Source: Deltaproteobacteria bacterium (GTDB lineage Bacteria > Desulfobacterota > Desulfobacteria > Desulfobacterales > Desulfatirhabdiaceae). From it: a stretch of 62,742 bases of DNA. Location: positions 1 to 62,742 of the forward strand of contig JACRBZ010000076.1 in assembly GCA_016219185.1 (NCBI GenBank), written 5' to 3'. The translations under genes were made by a program, and so were the position numbers. Of this stretch, positions 45,839-54,655 are shown piece by piece; position 1 is the stretch's first letter; each line of letters starts with the position of its first letter. The notes beneath the pieces are model-generated. The model did not search any database. It was given only the letters and a program-made list of their open reading frames with translations, and was not told where the DNA came from.

Positions 45839-46597
45839 TTACTGCAGCCCGTTCCAGTACCAGTATATCAGCTCGTTGCCAAAGAAAATATGTATCATGG
45901 CGCCGATTGCCAGAAAAGGCCCGAACGGGATCTTCAGTTTCAGGGAGGACCGGGTATAGAGCATAACGGCGCCGCCTGCCAGCGTTCCGACGATGGATCC
46001 GGTGAAGAGGGTCACCAGAACGCCTTTCCAGCCGACAAAAGCGCCGATCATGGCCAGAAGCTTGATATCGCCGCCGCCCATGCCTTCTTTGTGGGTAAGG
46101 AGTTCATAGGTCCAGGCAACTGTAAACAGGATTCCGCCGCCCAGCACCAGCCCCAGCATGGATGCCTTAAACGTCATTTCCGGTAAAAAAAAGCTGGCGA
46201 TGACGCCCACTGGAATTCCGGGAAGGGAAATGACATCCGGGATAATATAATGGTCGATATCAATAAAGGTGATCACGATAAGAACGGCGATGAATCCGTA
46301 ATAAATCAGGGATTCCGGGCTCATTCCCCACCGAAGGAACACTCCGAGCGCAAATAACCCGCTCAGCAGCTCGATCAGGGGATACCGGATCGAAAACGGG
46401 GTTTTGCAGTGCCTGCAGCGTCCCCGAAGAAGCAGGTAGCTGATCACGGGAATGTTGTCGTAAAAACGGATCGGCTGATTGCAGGACATGCAGGTGGACC
46501 CCGGCGATACAATGGATTTCGATGCCGGGATCCGGTATATGCACACATTCAAAAAACTGCCGATGCAAAGTCCGAGTATAAATGCAATAGGTTCCAA
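45839..46597 (-). CDS. pilD: Prepilin peptidase / N-methyltransferase
   Basis: A 252-residue A24 family aspartic protease of the inner membrane. The N-terminal part has two zinc cysteine pairs (C-M-S-C and C-R-H-C); the catalytic aspartates are in ID-I-D-H-Y-I-I-P-D and M-G-G-G-D-I-K-L. Start is TTG at 46597. It processes type IV pilins or type II secretion pseudopilins; no pilin genes are in this window. Confidence 0.93.
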   Translation of the reverse strand: MEPIAFILGLCIGSFLNVCIYRIPASKSIVSPGSTCMSCNQPIRFYDNIPVISYLLLRGRCRHCKTPFSIRYPLIELLSGLFALGVFLRWGMSPESLIYYGFIAVLIVITFIDIDHYIIPDVISLPGIPVGVIASFFLPEMTFKASMLGLVLGGGILFTVAWTYELLTHKEGMGGGDIKLLAMIGAFVGWKGVLVTLFTGSIVGTLAGGAVMLYTRSSLKLKIPFGPFLAIGAMIHIFFGNELIYWYWNGLQ

Positions 46598-46642
46598 GGT
46601 TAAATACCCATTTTTGCCGTAAAAAAGATCCCCACTTAATAA

Positions 46643-46718
46643 AAAGGGGGGGCAGGGGGGATTTCGGACGGCTATCCTGCTGAAAAATCCCCCTTAGTCC
46701 CCCTTTTCCAAAGGGGGA
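46643..46718. repeat. Long G/C-rich inverted repeat of the dispersed CCCCC type
   Basis: A block with two G-runs (from 46645) is matched by C-runs ending at 46708; the core stem TCCCCCTTT/AAAGGGGGA at 46698-46718 is identical to the one at 10936-10956. It lies in the 202-base gap between pilD and the amidohydrolase. As the gap shows nothing else, the repeat may also stop transcription from the amidohydrolase gene. Confidence 0.65.
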
Positions 46719-46799
46719 AATTATCTTTAAGCCCTGTTTTTTTCAAGGGAGTGGAAGATTTCCTTTCCCCTGTTATCCAAAAAGGTTCCAGCCAGAGAC

Positions 46800-47705
46800 T
46801 TAACCGAGGTTAGAAGCAGGGTCAAGATGTATTTTAAAAAGCTCCAGGGCGTTTTCATATAAAAGCTTTGATAGAAGCGTTTTGGGCAGGGACATTTCCG
46901 CAAGGCGCTTGATTTCGCGGTCCCAGGCATAGGGCAAATTGGGAAAATCGGTTCCGAACATGATGCGATCCGGACGCAAATCCGAAAGATCGGGAATACC
47001 GGAGCAGGGAAGGTAATCGGCGAGCATCATGGTGGTGTCCAGCCACAGGTTGTCGAATTCTTCCAGCATGCGGGCATAATCGCCAAATTCATCCGCGCCC
47101 AGATGCGGAACGCAAATCTTGAGGTCCGGATAATCTTGAAGTACTTTTCGCACAAAACCGGACTGGCAGATAAGATAGGGATCACAGGCATAGGCCGTGC
47201 TTTTGGGCTCCCGGCCTGCATGAATGATCAGGGGCCGGCCATGATCACTGCAGGCCCGATAGACTGCTTTCATGGACTGGCTCTGCATGTCAAAGCATTG
47301 CACATGGGCGTGCAGCTTGACGCCTTTTAACCCCATGTTAAAGCCTTCGATCAGGATTTTCGCGGCGTCCGTCTCTCCCGGATACACGGTGGCCATGCCG
47401 GTCAGGCGGTCATGACGGGCGCAGAGAGACGCCATATACCGGTTCAGGTCTCTTGCGACGCCGGGTTTATGGGCATATTGCAAACCGATAATGTGGGAAA
47501 CCCCGCGATCGAACAAAAACGACAGGATCGCATCCGATCCAAGCCTATGGCGGATCGGCCAGCCATAAGTATCAAACCATTGCCAGACCGCCTCAAACAG
47601 TTTATCCGGGAAGAGATGAACATGGGCATCGATGACCGGTGGAAGGTTTTGAGGCAGAAAGTCATTTTCAAGGTCGGCAACTGCCGGAAGCGAAGGATTC
47701 AACAT
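46800..47705 (-). CDS. Amidohydrolase-related metal-dependent hydrolase
   Basis: A 301-residue TIM-barrel protein of the amidohydrolase 2 type. Metal ligands: V-I-D-A-H-V-H-L-F-P near residue 27, V-K-L-H-A-H, P-L-I-I-H-A-G-R, V-P-H-L-G-A and F-G-T-D-F-P-N. Relatives include decarboxylases and lactone hydrolases. No partner gene hints at the substrate. It begins 15 bases after the stop of the metallophosphoesterase on the same strand. Confidence 0.83.
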   Translation of the reverse strand: MLNPSLPAVADLENDFLPQNLPPVIDAHVHLFPDKLFEAVWQWFDTYGWPIRHRLGSDAILSFLFDRGVSHIIGLQYAHKPGVARDLNRYMASLCARHDRLTGMATVYPGETDAAKILIEGFNMGLKGVKLHAHVQCFDMQSQSMKAVYRACSDHGRPLIIHAGREPKSTAYACDPYLICQSGFVRKVLQDYPDLKICVPHLGADEFGDYARMLEEFDNLWLDTTMMLADYLPCSGIPDLSDLRPDRIMFGTDFPNLPYAWDREIKRLAEMSLPKTLLSKLLYENALELFKIHLDPASNLG

Positions 47706-47720
47706 AATTCATCGGTACCT

Positions 47721-48527
47721 TTACAAATTCAAATAGGGTAGAAGGGTTTTAAGATTTCGGTAGTAGTGGTTTTCCGCCAGATCCTGCCGAAGTGGCCCCA
47801 GAGGGTAGGGGATCCGAAAAAGGGTGAGGGTTTGCGCAGTGCTGTCCAACAACACGGAGTTGGCGGCAAAGACGCCATCCCGGTAAGGGCCTCCGACGCT
47901 TCCGGCCTTGATCCAATAACGGGACTCCGGATTCAGTGAAATCGTCATGGACCGGCCGGCATCGGGTCTGTGAATCCGGATATCCTTAAGATTCGGCATT
48001 CCCCCCGTTTCCACAAGTTCATATACGGCCGGAATATGGTCATGTCCGCTGAAAATCAGTTTTTGGGGAAAAGAACGCCAGGCTTCAAGGCAGCCCGAGA
48101 GCGCGGCATCATCCAGATAACTGAAATGGGTGATGGCCGGCGTTATCCCGGGGCTCGGAAGATGAAACGGGCTGTGATGAAGGATCGCCATGTCCGCGGT
48201 TTCGATGGACAGCGGCAGGGAAAGCAGATAATCCAGTGCGCCGGGAACGGTCGACAGAAGTCCCGAATTATAGGCGCTGGCCTGCATTCTGTCCAACTGG
48301 TGCGGATGATCCGGGAAAAGACCTGCGACCATCAAGTCATGATTTCCGGCTACCGTCGGAAGATTCAGGGAACGCATGCGGCTCAGGGTTCGGTCGCCAA
48401 AGGGAAGCCATCCCACCAGATCGCCCAGGCAATAAATGCTGTCCGGCCGTATCTGCCGGTAATGCTCAATCACGGCCTCAAGGGCAAAGGTATTGCCGTG
48501 AATGTCGCCGAAAAAATAGGTTTTCAT
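47721..48527 (-). CDS. Calcineurin-like metallophosphoesterase (second)
   Basis: A 268-residue protein: K-T-Y-F-F-G-D-I-H-G-N, I-Y-C-L-G-D-L-V-G-W, V-A-G-N-H-D, I-L-H-H-S-P and S-G-H-D-H, so the dimetal site is complete. Start taken at ATG 48527 rather than 48548 because the motif strand begins right there. Substrate unknown. Confidence 0.87.
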   Translation of the reverse strand: MKTYFFGDIHGNTFALEAVIEHYRQIRPDSIYCLGDLVGWLPFGDRTLSRMRSLNLPTVAGNHDLMVAGLFPDHPHQLDRMQASAYNSGLLSTVPGALDYLLSLPLSIETADMAILHHSPFHLPSPGITPAITHFSYLDDAALSGCLEAWRSFPQKLIFSGHDHIPAVYELVETGGMPNLKDIRIHRPDAGRSMTISLNPESRYWIKAGSVGGPYRDGVFAANSVLLDSTAQTLTLFRIPYPLGPLRQDLAENHYYRNLKTLLPYLNL

Positions 48528-48715
48528 GGCAAAATATCCCCTCGACAACCTGCAGTGCTTTGGTTAAGTTAACGCTCAAGAAGCCAAAAAAGGGTGGAAA
48601 TGAACTTGACATCGATATCATCATAATGGATAGATTGAATGAATTCAATTTTATTGTGTTCATGCCTTAAGAAAAAGCCATTGCCGCAAATGGCGACAAC
48701 CGAATATGGAGCATC

Positions 48716-49114
48716 ATGGAAGCGATGTGGGGACACCCTCTGACAAAATTTGTTTTGGTCATGATGGGCGGAGGTTTGGGATCGATGAGTCGGTACGGGA
48801 TCACGCTGCTGTCGGTGAAACTGTTTGGAATCCGGTTTCCCTGGGGAACGCTTCTGGTCAATCTCTCGGGATGTTTTTTGATCGGGCTGTCCTTTGCGCT
48901 TGCCGAACGCAGTTCGCTGATGAATCCGTCCGTAAGACTCTTTTTCGTAACCGGTTTTTTGGGAGGATTGACCACGTTTTCCACTTATGGATATGAGACT
49001 TTCAATGCTATTTATATGGGAAATCAGTGGGTTGGCATTGGAAACGTGTTGTTCAATAATGTCGCTGGGCTCATCCTGGTGTTTCTGGGTTTCAGACTGG
49101 GGGGTATCCCCTGA
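48716..49114 (+). CDS. crcB: Fluoride ion channel CrcB/FluC
   Basis: A 132-residue protein with four helices and the family marks G-G-G-L-G-S-M-S-R-Y, T-L-L-V-N-L-S-G-C-F and G-F-L-G-G-L-T-T-F-S-T-Y. Dimeric channels expel fluoride. A fluoride riboswitch is frequent upstream of such genes but I see none in 48549-48715. The following DUF190/CBS gene is a common companion. Confidence 0.93.
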   Translation: MEAMWGHPLTKFVLVMMGGGLGSMSRYGITLLSVKLFGIRFPWGTLLVNLSGCFLIGLSFALAERSSLMNPSVRLFFVTGFLGGLTTFSTYGYETFNAIYMGNQWVGIGNVLFNNVAGLILVFLGFRLGGIP

Positions 49115-49129
49115 TAAGGAGCGCAAAAC

Positions 49130-50440
49130 ATGCCGATGTATAAACTCATTGAAATATTTACCAGCGAAGCCATCCGCTGGAAAGGAAAGCCCCTGTCCGA
49201 TGCGATCATTGAGCACGTCAAGGGTAAAAAAATAGCCGCCCGCTGCATGGTCACAAGGGCCATTGAGGGGTGCTATGAAAATGGGGATGTGGCATCCGGA
49301 AAACTGGAGATATTGTCCATGAACATGCCGCTGCGGATCACCATTGTCCTGCCATCCGCTGAAATGGAGAATATCCTGCCGCAGATCGAGGAAATGGTCT
49401 CGGACGGCATTGTTGCGGTTCAGGATATCCATGCCTTGTTTCATAAAACCCAAAGGCAGTTGATTCCCAAACACATCCGGGTTAAGGATGTCATGACCGC
49501 CACGCCTCAAAAAGCCTTTCTGAAAACGCCTGTCAGCAGGGTCGTGGAACTTCTCCTGTCTTCACATTTTACCGGAATACCCGTGGTGGATGAAAAAGAT
49601 CATCCCCAGGGCGTTATTTCGCAGGGCGATCTGATATACCGGGCAAAAATGCCGCTTCGGCTCGGCATTCTGGCGTCGACGAACGCCGACCGGATTCAAT
49701 GCGTGATGCAATGTTTATCTCAGTTGTCCTCGGATAAAATCATGACAAGGCCGGCCATCTCCATTCGGGAAGACAAATTATTGGTGGAAGCCGTTGACCT
49801 GATGCTGAAAAAATCGCTTAAGCGCCTGCCGGTGATTGATGCCACCGGAGCGCTTTCGGGGATTTTGTCCCGGCAGGATATCTTTCACACCATTACCAGG
49901 GAACTGCCGGACTGGAGCGCTTTTCATCGGCAGCATGTTCAGGTGGGGAATATACGCCGTGTCTCGGATATCATGCGCCGGGACACCCATACGGTTTTTC
50001 CCGATACGCCGGTGATGGACATCATTCACATCATCGACACCAATGACGTCCAGCGGGTTGCCGTGATTGACGCCGCCGGACATTTTCAGGGCATGATTTC
50101 GGACAAGGATCTGTTCAGCGCTTTTTCCGAGCATTCGGAAAGTATCTGGGAATTATTCGTCCGCAATCTTCCCTTGATGGAAAAAGGGAAAAAAGCCGAG
50201 ACCGCTCATCCGGACGTCAAGAATAAAACAGCAAAGGGTGTGATGAACACGGAATGCATCACGGTTTTGGAAAATGCTTCCATTGATGAGGCCATTGGAA
50301 TCATCGTATCCCTGGGTATTAAGCGCCTGCCGGTCCTGGATGTCCAGGGCATATTCAAGGGCCTCATCAGCCGGGAATCTCTGCTGCGAACCGGATACGG
50401 GTATGAAACAGAACCTCCGACCGAACAGATGGGCCAATGA
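49130..50440 (+). CDS. DUF190 domain plus multiple CBS domains
   Basis: A 436-residue soluble protein. Residues 1-105 are DUF190 (LIEIFTSEAIRWKGKPLSDA, ARCMVTRAIEGCYENG), a PII-like fold. The rest has CBS motifs beginning near 118 (VKDVMTATPQ), 200 (SDKIMTRPAI), 285 (VSDIMRRDTH) and 365 (KGVMNTECIT), so two CBS pairs. Such proteins probably sense adenine nucleotides. Coupling to the fluoride channel (15 bases apart) is frequent; the mechanism is not known to me. Confidence 0.85.
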   Translation: MPMYKLIEIFTSEAIRWKGKPLSDAIIEHVKGKKIAARCMVTRAIEGCYENGDVASGKLEILSMNMPLRITIVLPSAEMENILPQIEEMVSDGIVAVQDIHALFHKTQRQLIPKHIRVKDVMTATPQKAFLKTPVSRVVELLLSSHFTGIPVVDEKDHPQGVISQGDLIYRAKMPLRLGILASTNADRIQCVMQCLSQLSSDKIMTRPAISIREDKLLVEAVDLMLKKSLKRLPVIDATGALSGILSRQDIFHTITRELPDWSAFHRQHVQVGNIRRVSDIMRRDTHTVFPDTPVMDIIHIIDTNDVQRVAVIDAAGHFQGMISDKDLFSAFSEHSESIWELFVRNLPLMEKGKKAETAHPDVKNKTAKGVMNTECITVLENASIDEAIGIIVSLGIKRLPVLDVQGIFKGLISRESLLRTGYGYETEPPTEQMGQ

Positions 50441-50526
50441 ACGTCAATAGGGAGCAGCAAAGCCGATTTGACAAACGATAACAGGATTGAATTCAAAATG
50501 AAAACCGGATTCTTATGAAATCCCTG

Positions 50527-50555
50527 TTGACTTTATGGGATACGTTCGTTACAAA
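50527..50555 (+). promoter_or_regulatory. Probable promoter of the his / xse-dxs gene run
   Basis: TTGACT at 50527-50532, 17 bases, TACAAA at 50550-50555, about 70 bases ahead of hisB. It is the best sigma-70-like pair in the 185-base gap. Nothing else is seen in the gap apart from AT-rich leader. Confidence 0.45.
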
Positions 50556-50625
50556 TTTTTGTTGATATGAAAAAACTTACCATTTACGTAATCACGATGC
50601 CATAATTAACTTAAAAGGCCTTGTC

Positions 50626-51216
50626 ATGGAAAGAATTGCATCAATTGTCCGCCAAACCCTTGAAACCGATATCCAACTGACACTGAATCTGGATGGAACC
50701 GGAAAACGGGATATATCGACCGGCATCGGATTTTTCGATCATATGCTCACTCTCTTTACGGCTCACGGTTTTTTTGATTTGTCGGTTCAGGCAAAAGGCG
50801 ATCTTCACGTGGATCTTCATCATACGGTTGAAGATGTCGGCCTGGTGCTGGGGGATGCGTTCGACAAGGCACTGGGAGATCGAAAAGGCATTCAGCGTTA
50901 TGGGCATTCCGTGGTCCCGATGGATGAGACATTGACGGCTGTTACCGTGGATTTATCCAGAAGGCCCTATCTGGTTTTTCACGTTCCAGGTCCGTTTTCG
51001 GCTTCTGATGATCATTTCGACATCGGGCTTTGCAAAGAGTTTTTCAGAGCATTTGCCGTGCGCGCGGGAATGAACCTGCACATTAACGTATGGTATGGCG
51101 AAAACCATCACCATGTTCTGGAGTCCATGTTCAAGGCTGCCGGACGCGCCCTTGACGGAGCTGTTTCCCTGGATAAACGCATCACCGATATCCATTCCAC
51201 AAAAGGCAATTTATAA
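50626..51216 (+). CDS. hisB: Imidazoleglycerol-phosphate dehydratase
   Basis: A 196-residue enzyme of histidine synthesis. Metal-binding signatures are present: G-F-F-D-H-M-L-T-L, D-L-H-H-T-V-E-D, H-L-H-like L-H-I-N-V and Y-G-E-N-H-H-H-V-L-E. Only the dehydratase domain is present, not the bifunctional phosphatase fusion. A lipoprotein gene separates it from hisA; the other his genes are outside the window. Confidence 0.96.
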   Translation: MERIASIVRQTLETDIQLTLNLDGTGKRDISTGIGFFDHMLTLFTAHGFFDLSVQAKGDLHVDLHHTVEDVGLVLGDAFDKALGDRKGIQRYGHSVVPMDETLTAVTVDLSRRPYLVFHVPGPFSASDDHFDIGLCKEFFRAFAVRAGMNLHINVWYGENHHHVLESMFKAAGRALDGAVSLDKRITDIHSTKGNL

Positions 51217-51217
51217 T

Positions 51218-51907
51218 ATGAAAACATCTTGGAAGTACGCGGCACCGGGCATGGGTTTGATCCTGTTTACGTGTTTGATGCTGGGCTCATGCAGCACCGG
51301 GGCGATTCATTCGGAACCCGCACGGCAGGTATCCGATATCAAGAGTATTTTGATACTTCCTTTTCATGATGTATCGGGACTTTATGAATCAAATATTAAT
51401 GTCAGATGTTATCTTTGCGGTCAGGTCATGTCAACCGGATATGTACCGCCTTCCGCAGGGCCTTTTCTGACATCCGAGCTTGTCTCGCTGATGGAAAATA
51501 AACAGGTTTACACCATTCTTTCTTCTGACGGATCTCAGGACATGCTCTCCGGCATGATATCCGGAACCGATAATGCGGCTGCTGACTATCTGAATCTTTA
51601 TGTCGGCATCGGAAAGCGGGCAGGAGCGGATGCCGTGCTCATCGGTCATATTTTTCGCTTTGTGGAACGCAAGGGGAATCGCGCATCCGTGGAATCTCCG
51701 GCATCGGTTTCTTTTGACCTTCACCTGATTCATGTCAATAGCGGGAAGATGGTCTGGACCGGACATTTTGATCAGACGCAGCGACCGCTCAGCGATAACC
51801 TTCTGGAGCTGGGCAGCTTTATTAAAAGAGGGGCCAGTTGGGTTACCGCCGAAGAATTGGCTCAGGGCGGATTAGAGGACATCGTAAGGAGATTTCCCCA
51901 ACCATGA
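51218..51907 (+). CDS. Putative outer-envelope lipoprotein between hisB and hisA
   Basis: A 229-residue protein with a lipoprotein signal peptide: hydrophobic G-L-I-L-F-T-C-L-M-L-G-S then the lipobox cysteine (L-G-S-C). The mature part has strand-rich sequence beginning S-I-L-I-L-P-F-H-D-V-S-G and A-G-A-D-A-V-L-I-G-H-I-F, reminiscent of lipoproteins with a CsgG/TolB-N-like fold, but I cannot name the family. It lies one base after hisB and overlaps hisA by four bases, so it is translated within the his operon. Two extra cysteines (C-Y-L-C) occur in the middle. Confidence 0.75.
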   Translation: MKTSWKYAAPGMGLILFTCLMLGSCSTGAIHSEPARQVSDIKSILILPFHDVSGLYESNINVRCYLCGQVMSTGYVPPSAGPFLTSELVSLMENKQVYTILSSDGSQDMLSGMISGTDNAAADYLNLYVGIGKRAGADAVLIGHIFRFVERKGNRASVESPASVSFDLHLIHVNSGKMVWTGHFDQTQRPLSDNLLELGSFIKRGASWVTAEELAQGGLEDIVRRFPQP

Positions 51908-52629
51908 TGATTATCCCGGCAATTGACATCAAGAACGGTAAATGCGTCCGGCTTCTTCAGGGCCGTATGGACGCGGAGACCGTATTTTCCAATGACCCTT
52001 CCGCCATGGCCAGGCAATGGGAAGATCAGGGAGCAGAGCTGCTTCACGTGGTTGACCTGAACGGCGCCATTGAAAAAAGCCCGCAGAATCTGCCTTCCAT
52101 TCAGCGGATTGTTCAGGATATCCATATTCCTGTCCAGGTCGGAGGAGGAATTCGGGATTTGAAGACCATTCAACAGTATTTCGATATCGGCATTGCAAAA
52201 GTGGTTATCGGAACGGAAGCCATTCGAAATCCGGAACTGGTCAGACAGGCCTGCAAGGATCACCCCGGATGCATTGTCGTGGGTATCGATGCCAGAAAGG
52301 GCAGGGTGGCCATTGAGGGCTGGACTCAGACCACCGATATTTTGGCCGTTGATCTGGCCAGGCAGTTTGAAGATTACGGGGTTGCAGCCATTAATTTTAC
52401 GGATATTCACCGGGACGGCATGCAAACCGGTCCCAATATCGAGGAAACCCGGCAGCTTGCGGAGGCCGTACGCATTCCGATTGTGGCCTCCGGAGGGGTA
52501 TCCACCCTTGAAGATATCCGGAATTTGCTGCCATTATCCAAATCTGGCGTCATCGGTGTGATTACCGGAAAAGCGCTCTACAGCGGAACCCTGAATCTGA
52601 AAGAAGCCATCGAACTGGCAAAATCATAG
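51904..52629 (+). CDS. hisA: ProFAR isomerase HisA
   Basis: A 241-residue TIM-barrel isomerase of histidine synthesis. The two catalytic aspartates lie in I-P-A-I-D-I-K-N-G and N-F-T-D-I-H-R-D-G; the phosphate-binding loops are GGIRD and ASGGVST. Begins at ATG 51904, sharing ATGA with the lipoprotein stop. The longer frame to 51838 is coding for the lipoprotein in another frame. Confidence 0.95.
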   Translation: MMIIPAIDIKNGKCVRLLQGRMDAETVFSNDPSAMARQWEDQGAELLHVVDLNGAIEKSPQNLPSIQRIVQDIHIPVQVGGGIRDLKTIQQYFDIGIAKVVIGTEAIRNPELVRQACKDHPGCIVVGIDARKGRVAIEGWTQTTDILAVDLARQFEDYGVAAINFTDIHRDGMQTGPNIEETRQLAEAVRIPIVASGGVSTLEDIRNLLPLSKSGVIGVITGKALYSGTLNLKEAIELAKS

Positions 52630-52675
52630 ACTTGTCATTTTCATGCAAACCATGCGTTCACGGTCGAGTTGACCC

Positions 52676-53008
52676 ATGAAGCCGGAGCAAATGTATCAGG
52701 GGCTCAAAGATCTTGCAGACAGGCTTGGCATTATGGTCTCCGAGAAGAAGCTGTCCACCGAGAGCCTTAAAGTCAAAAGCGGGCTCTGCAAAATCAAGGG
52801 CCGGTTCGTCATGATCCTGGATAAGCAGTTGTCCATCCACAAAAAATGCGCAATCCTGGCAACCTGTCTGAGTGACATGCCGCATGACGCCATCTATGTG
52901 ATTCCCGCTGTAAGAGAGTTTCTTGCCGGGCATCGAAAACCTGTTTTGTCGGAGAACACCGCCAATCAGAAGGTCTTTTTGCCGGCAGACGAAATTATCC
53001 ATTTATAG
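52676..53008 (+). CDS. Conserved hypothetical protein, 110 residues
   Basis: A small soluble protein with a helix start (Q-M-Y-Q-G-L-K-D-L-A-D-R-L-G-I) and a central strand-helix piece K-G-R-F-V-M-I-L-D-K-Q-L-S-I-H-K-K-C-A-I-L. The V-x-x-G-x-C-x-x-x-G-x-x-x-x-I-L-D arrangement is frequently seen in hypothetical proteins of this phylum. Function unknown. Located between hisA and xseA in the same direction; an own promoter for xseA may lie directly after it. Confidence 0.7.
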   Translation: MKPEQMYQGLKDLADRLGIMVSEKKLSTESLKVKSGLCKIKGRFVMILDKQLSIHKKCAILATCLSDMPHDAIYVIPAVREFLAGHRKPVLSENTANQKVFLPADEIIHL

Positions 53009-53083
53009 TTCCGGGCCAGTAAAAAACGGAATTATAAAAAGTTTACATAATATCCATTATCAGACGTTATAATTATCACAAAT

Positions 53084-54436
53084 ATGATCGAACAACGGCG
53101 CATATATTCGGTTTCCGAAATCAATGACCAGATCAAGGGCCTGCTTGAAAAATCATTTCCCCTGATATGGATAGCCGGTGAAATCTCCAATTTTCGAATC
53201 CCCTCATCCGGTCATGGATATTTCACCCTGAAAGATGCGCGTTCCCAGATTGCTGCGGTCATGTTTCGGACTCAGTTGCGAAACATGAAGTTCGATCCCG
53301 AAGACGGACTCAGCATTGTCGGACTGGGCAGAATCAGTGTTTATGAACCCAGGGGCACGTATCAGGTCATACTGGAATATATCGAACCCAAGGGTATCGG
53401 CGCGCTGCAAATCGCTTATGAGCAGTTAAAGGCGAAACTGGCCGCCGAAGGCCTGTTTGAAGAAAGCCGCAAGAAGCCCCTGCCGTTTCTGCCTTCCAGA
53501 ATCAGCGTGATCACATCCCCCACCGGTGCCGTGATTCACGATATCATCCATGTCACAGCCCGCCGCTTTCCGGGCATACCCATTGAAATTGTTCCGGTAA
53601 AGGTGCAGGGAGACGGGGCGGTTGACGACATCGAAAAGGCGTTTCATCTCTTAAACGACCGCAACACATCCGATGTCATTATTCTGGCCAGGGGCGGCGG
53701 ATCTCTGGAGGATTTACAGCCGTTTAATTCGGAACGGGTTGCACGGGCGATTTTTGTCTCGCACATTCCGGTGGTTTCGGCTGTCGGTCATGAAACGGAT
53801 TTTACAATCGCCGATTTTGTGGCCGACCTTCGCGCGCCAACACCTTCCGCAGCCGCGGAGCTGGTTTCGCCTTCCCGGGACGAACTGGTCAGGCGGTGTT
53901 CGGAGCTGACCCTGAAAATCACATCCCGGACATATCGATATATCGAACAGACAAAATCACGGCTTCTGGAAAACACCAGGCGACTGATCCATCCACGGCG
54001 GCGGATTCAGGATTCCCGGATACGCCTGGATGAAGTATCTGCAAGAATGGTTCGCGCCGTGATGATCCTGATGCAGCAAAACCGGCATCTGCTGATCTTG
54101 CGAAGCAACACATTGTTGTCCGCAAGCCCGAGGAATCAAATACAAAAATCCCAAGTCAAACTTGAACAGTACAATCATAATAATTTGAATTATCTTAAAT
54201 TATATTTATCCAAAAACACAGCCAGATTTCGGGAGCTGGCTGCAAGGCTTCAGGCGCTGAGCCCTCTGGCGATTCTGTCCAGGGGGTACAGTATCACCCG
54301 CTCCGTGCCCAAGGCGGTGGTCATTCGTGATTCGAATGATGTCCGCGTCGGGCAGGATCTGGAAATACTGCTGGCCAGGGGAGCTTTGCTTTGCACGGTG
54401 AAAAGGACATTATCCGATGGCAAAACAGACATTTGA
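53084..54436 (+). CDS. xseA: Exodeoxyribonuclease VII large subunit
   Basis: A 450-residue protein: OB-fold N domain (Y-S-V-S-E-I-N-D-Q-I-K, WIAGEISNFRIPSSGHGYFT), then the catalytic domain with VITSPTGAVIHDI and RGGGSLEDLQPFN, V-S-A-V-G-H-E-T-D-F-T, and a coiled-coil tail. Forms a complex with many XseB subunits. A TATAAT at 53068-53073 ends only ten bases before the start, so a transcript from it would have almost no leader. Confidence 0.95.
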   Translation: MIEQRRIYSVSEINDQIKGLLEKSFPLIWIAGEISNFRIPSSGHGYFTLKDARSQIAAVMFRTQLRNMKFDPEDGLSIVGLGRISVYEPRGTYQVILEYIEPKGIGALQIAYEQLKAKLAAEGLFEESRKKPLPFLPSRISVITSPTGAVIHDIIHVTARRFPGIPIEIVPVKVQGDGAVDDIEKAFHLLNDRNTSDVIILARGGGSLEDLQPFNSERVARAIFVSHIPVVSAVGHETDFTIADFVADLRAPTPSAAAELVSPSRDELVRRCSELTLKITSRTYRYIEQTKSRLLENTRRLIHPRRRIQDSRIRLDEVSARMVRAVMILMQQNRHLLILRSNTLLSASPRNQIQKSQVKLEQYNHNNLNYLKLYLSKNTARFRELAARLQALSPLAILSRGYSITRSVPKAVVIRDSNDVRVGQDLEILLARGALLCTVKRTLSDGKTDI

Positions 54437-54653
54437 AAGCGCCATGAAACAACTCGAGCAGATCGCTCAGGAACTGGAAGCCGGAGAGCTTTCCCTGGAG
54501 ATGGCCATGAAAAAATTCGAAGAAGGGATTCAGCTTTCCAGATTCTGCACGAAAAAGCTGGACGAAACCGAGCGGCGGATTGCCATCCTGCTTCAGGATT
54601 CGGACGGTTCGGTTCAGGAAGTCCCTTTCGAAGAGCAACAGGCCGAAGATTGA
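54417..54653 (+). CDS. xseB: Exodeoxyribonuclease VII small subunit
   Basis: A 78-residue helical hairpin protein with the typical start F-E-S-A-M-K-Q-L-E-Q-I-A-Q-E-L-E-A-G-E and the second helix. Overlaps xseA by 20 bases and meets ispA, indicating coupled translation. Confidence 0.95.
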   Translation: MAKQTFESAMKQLEQIAQELEAGELSLEMAMKKFEEGIQLSRFCTKKLDETERRIAILLQDSDGSVQEVPFEEQQAED

Positions 54654-54655
54654 AC

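Noticed and set aside
48549..48715. Fluoride riboswitch before crcB
   Set aside because: No conserved pseudoknot or G-C-T-C-C-T-A-C-C-like segments could be found in the leader.
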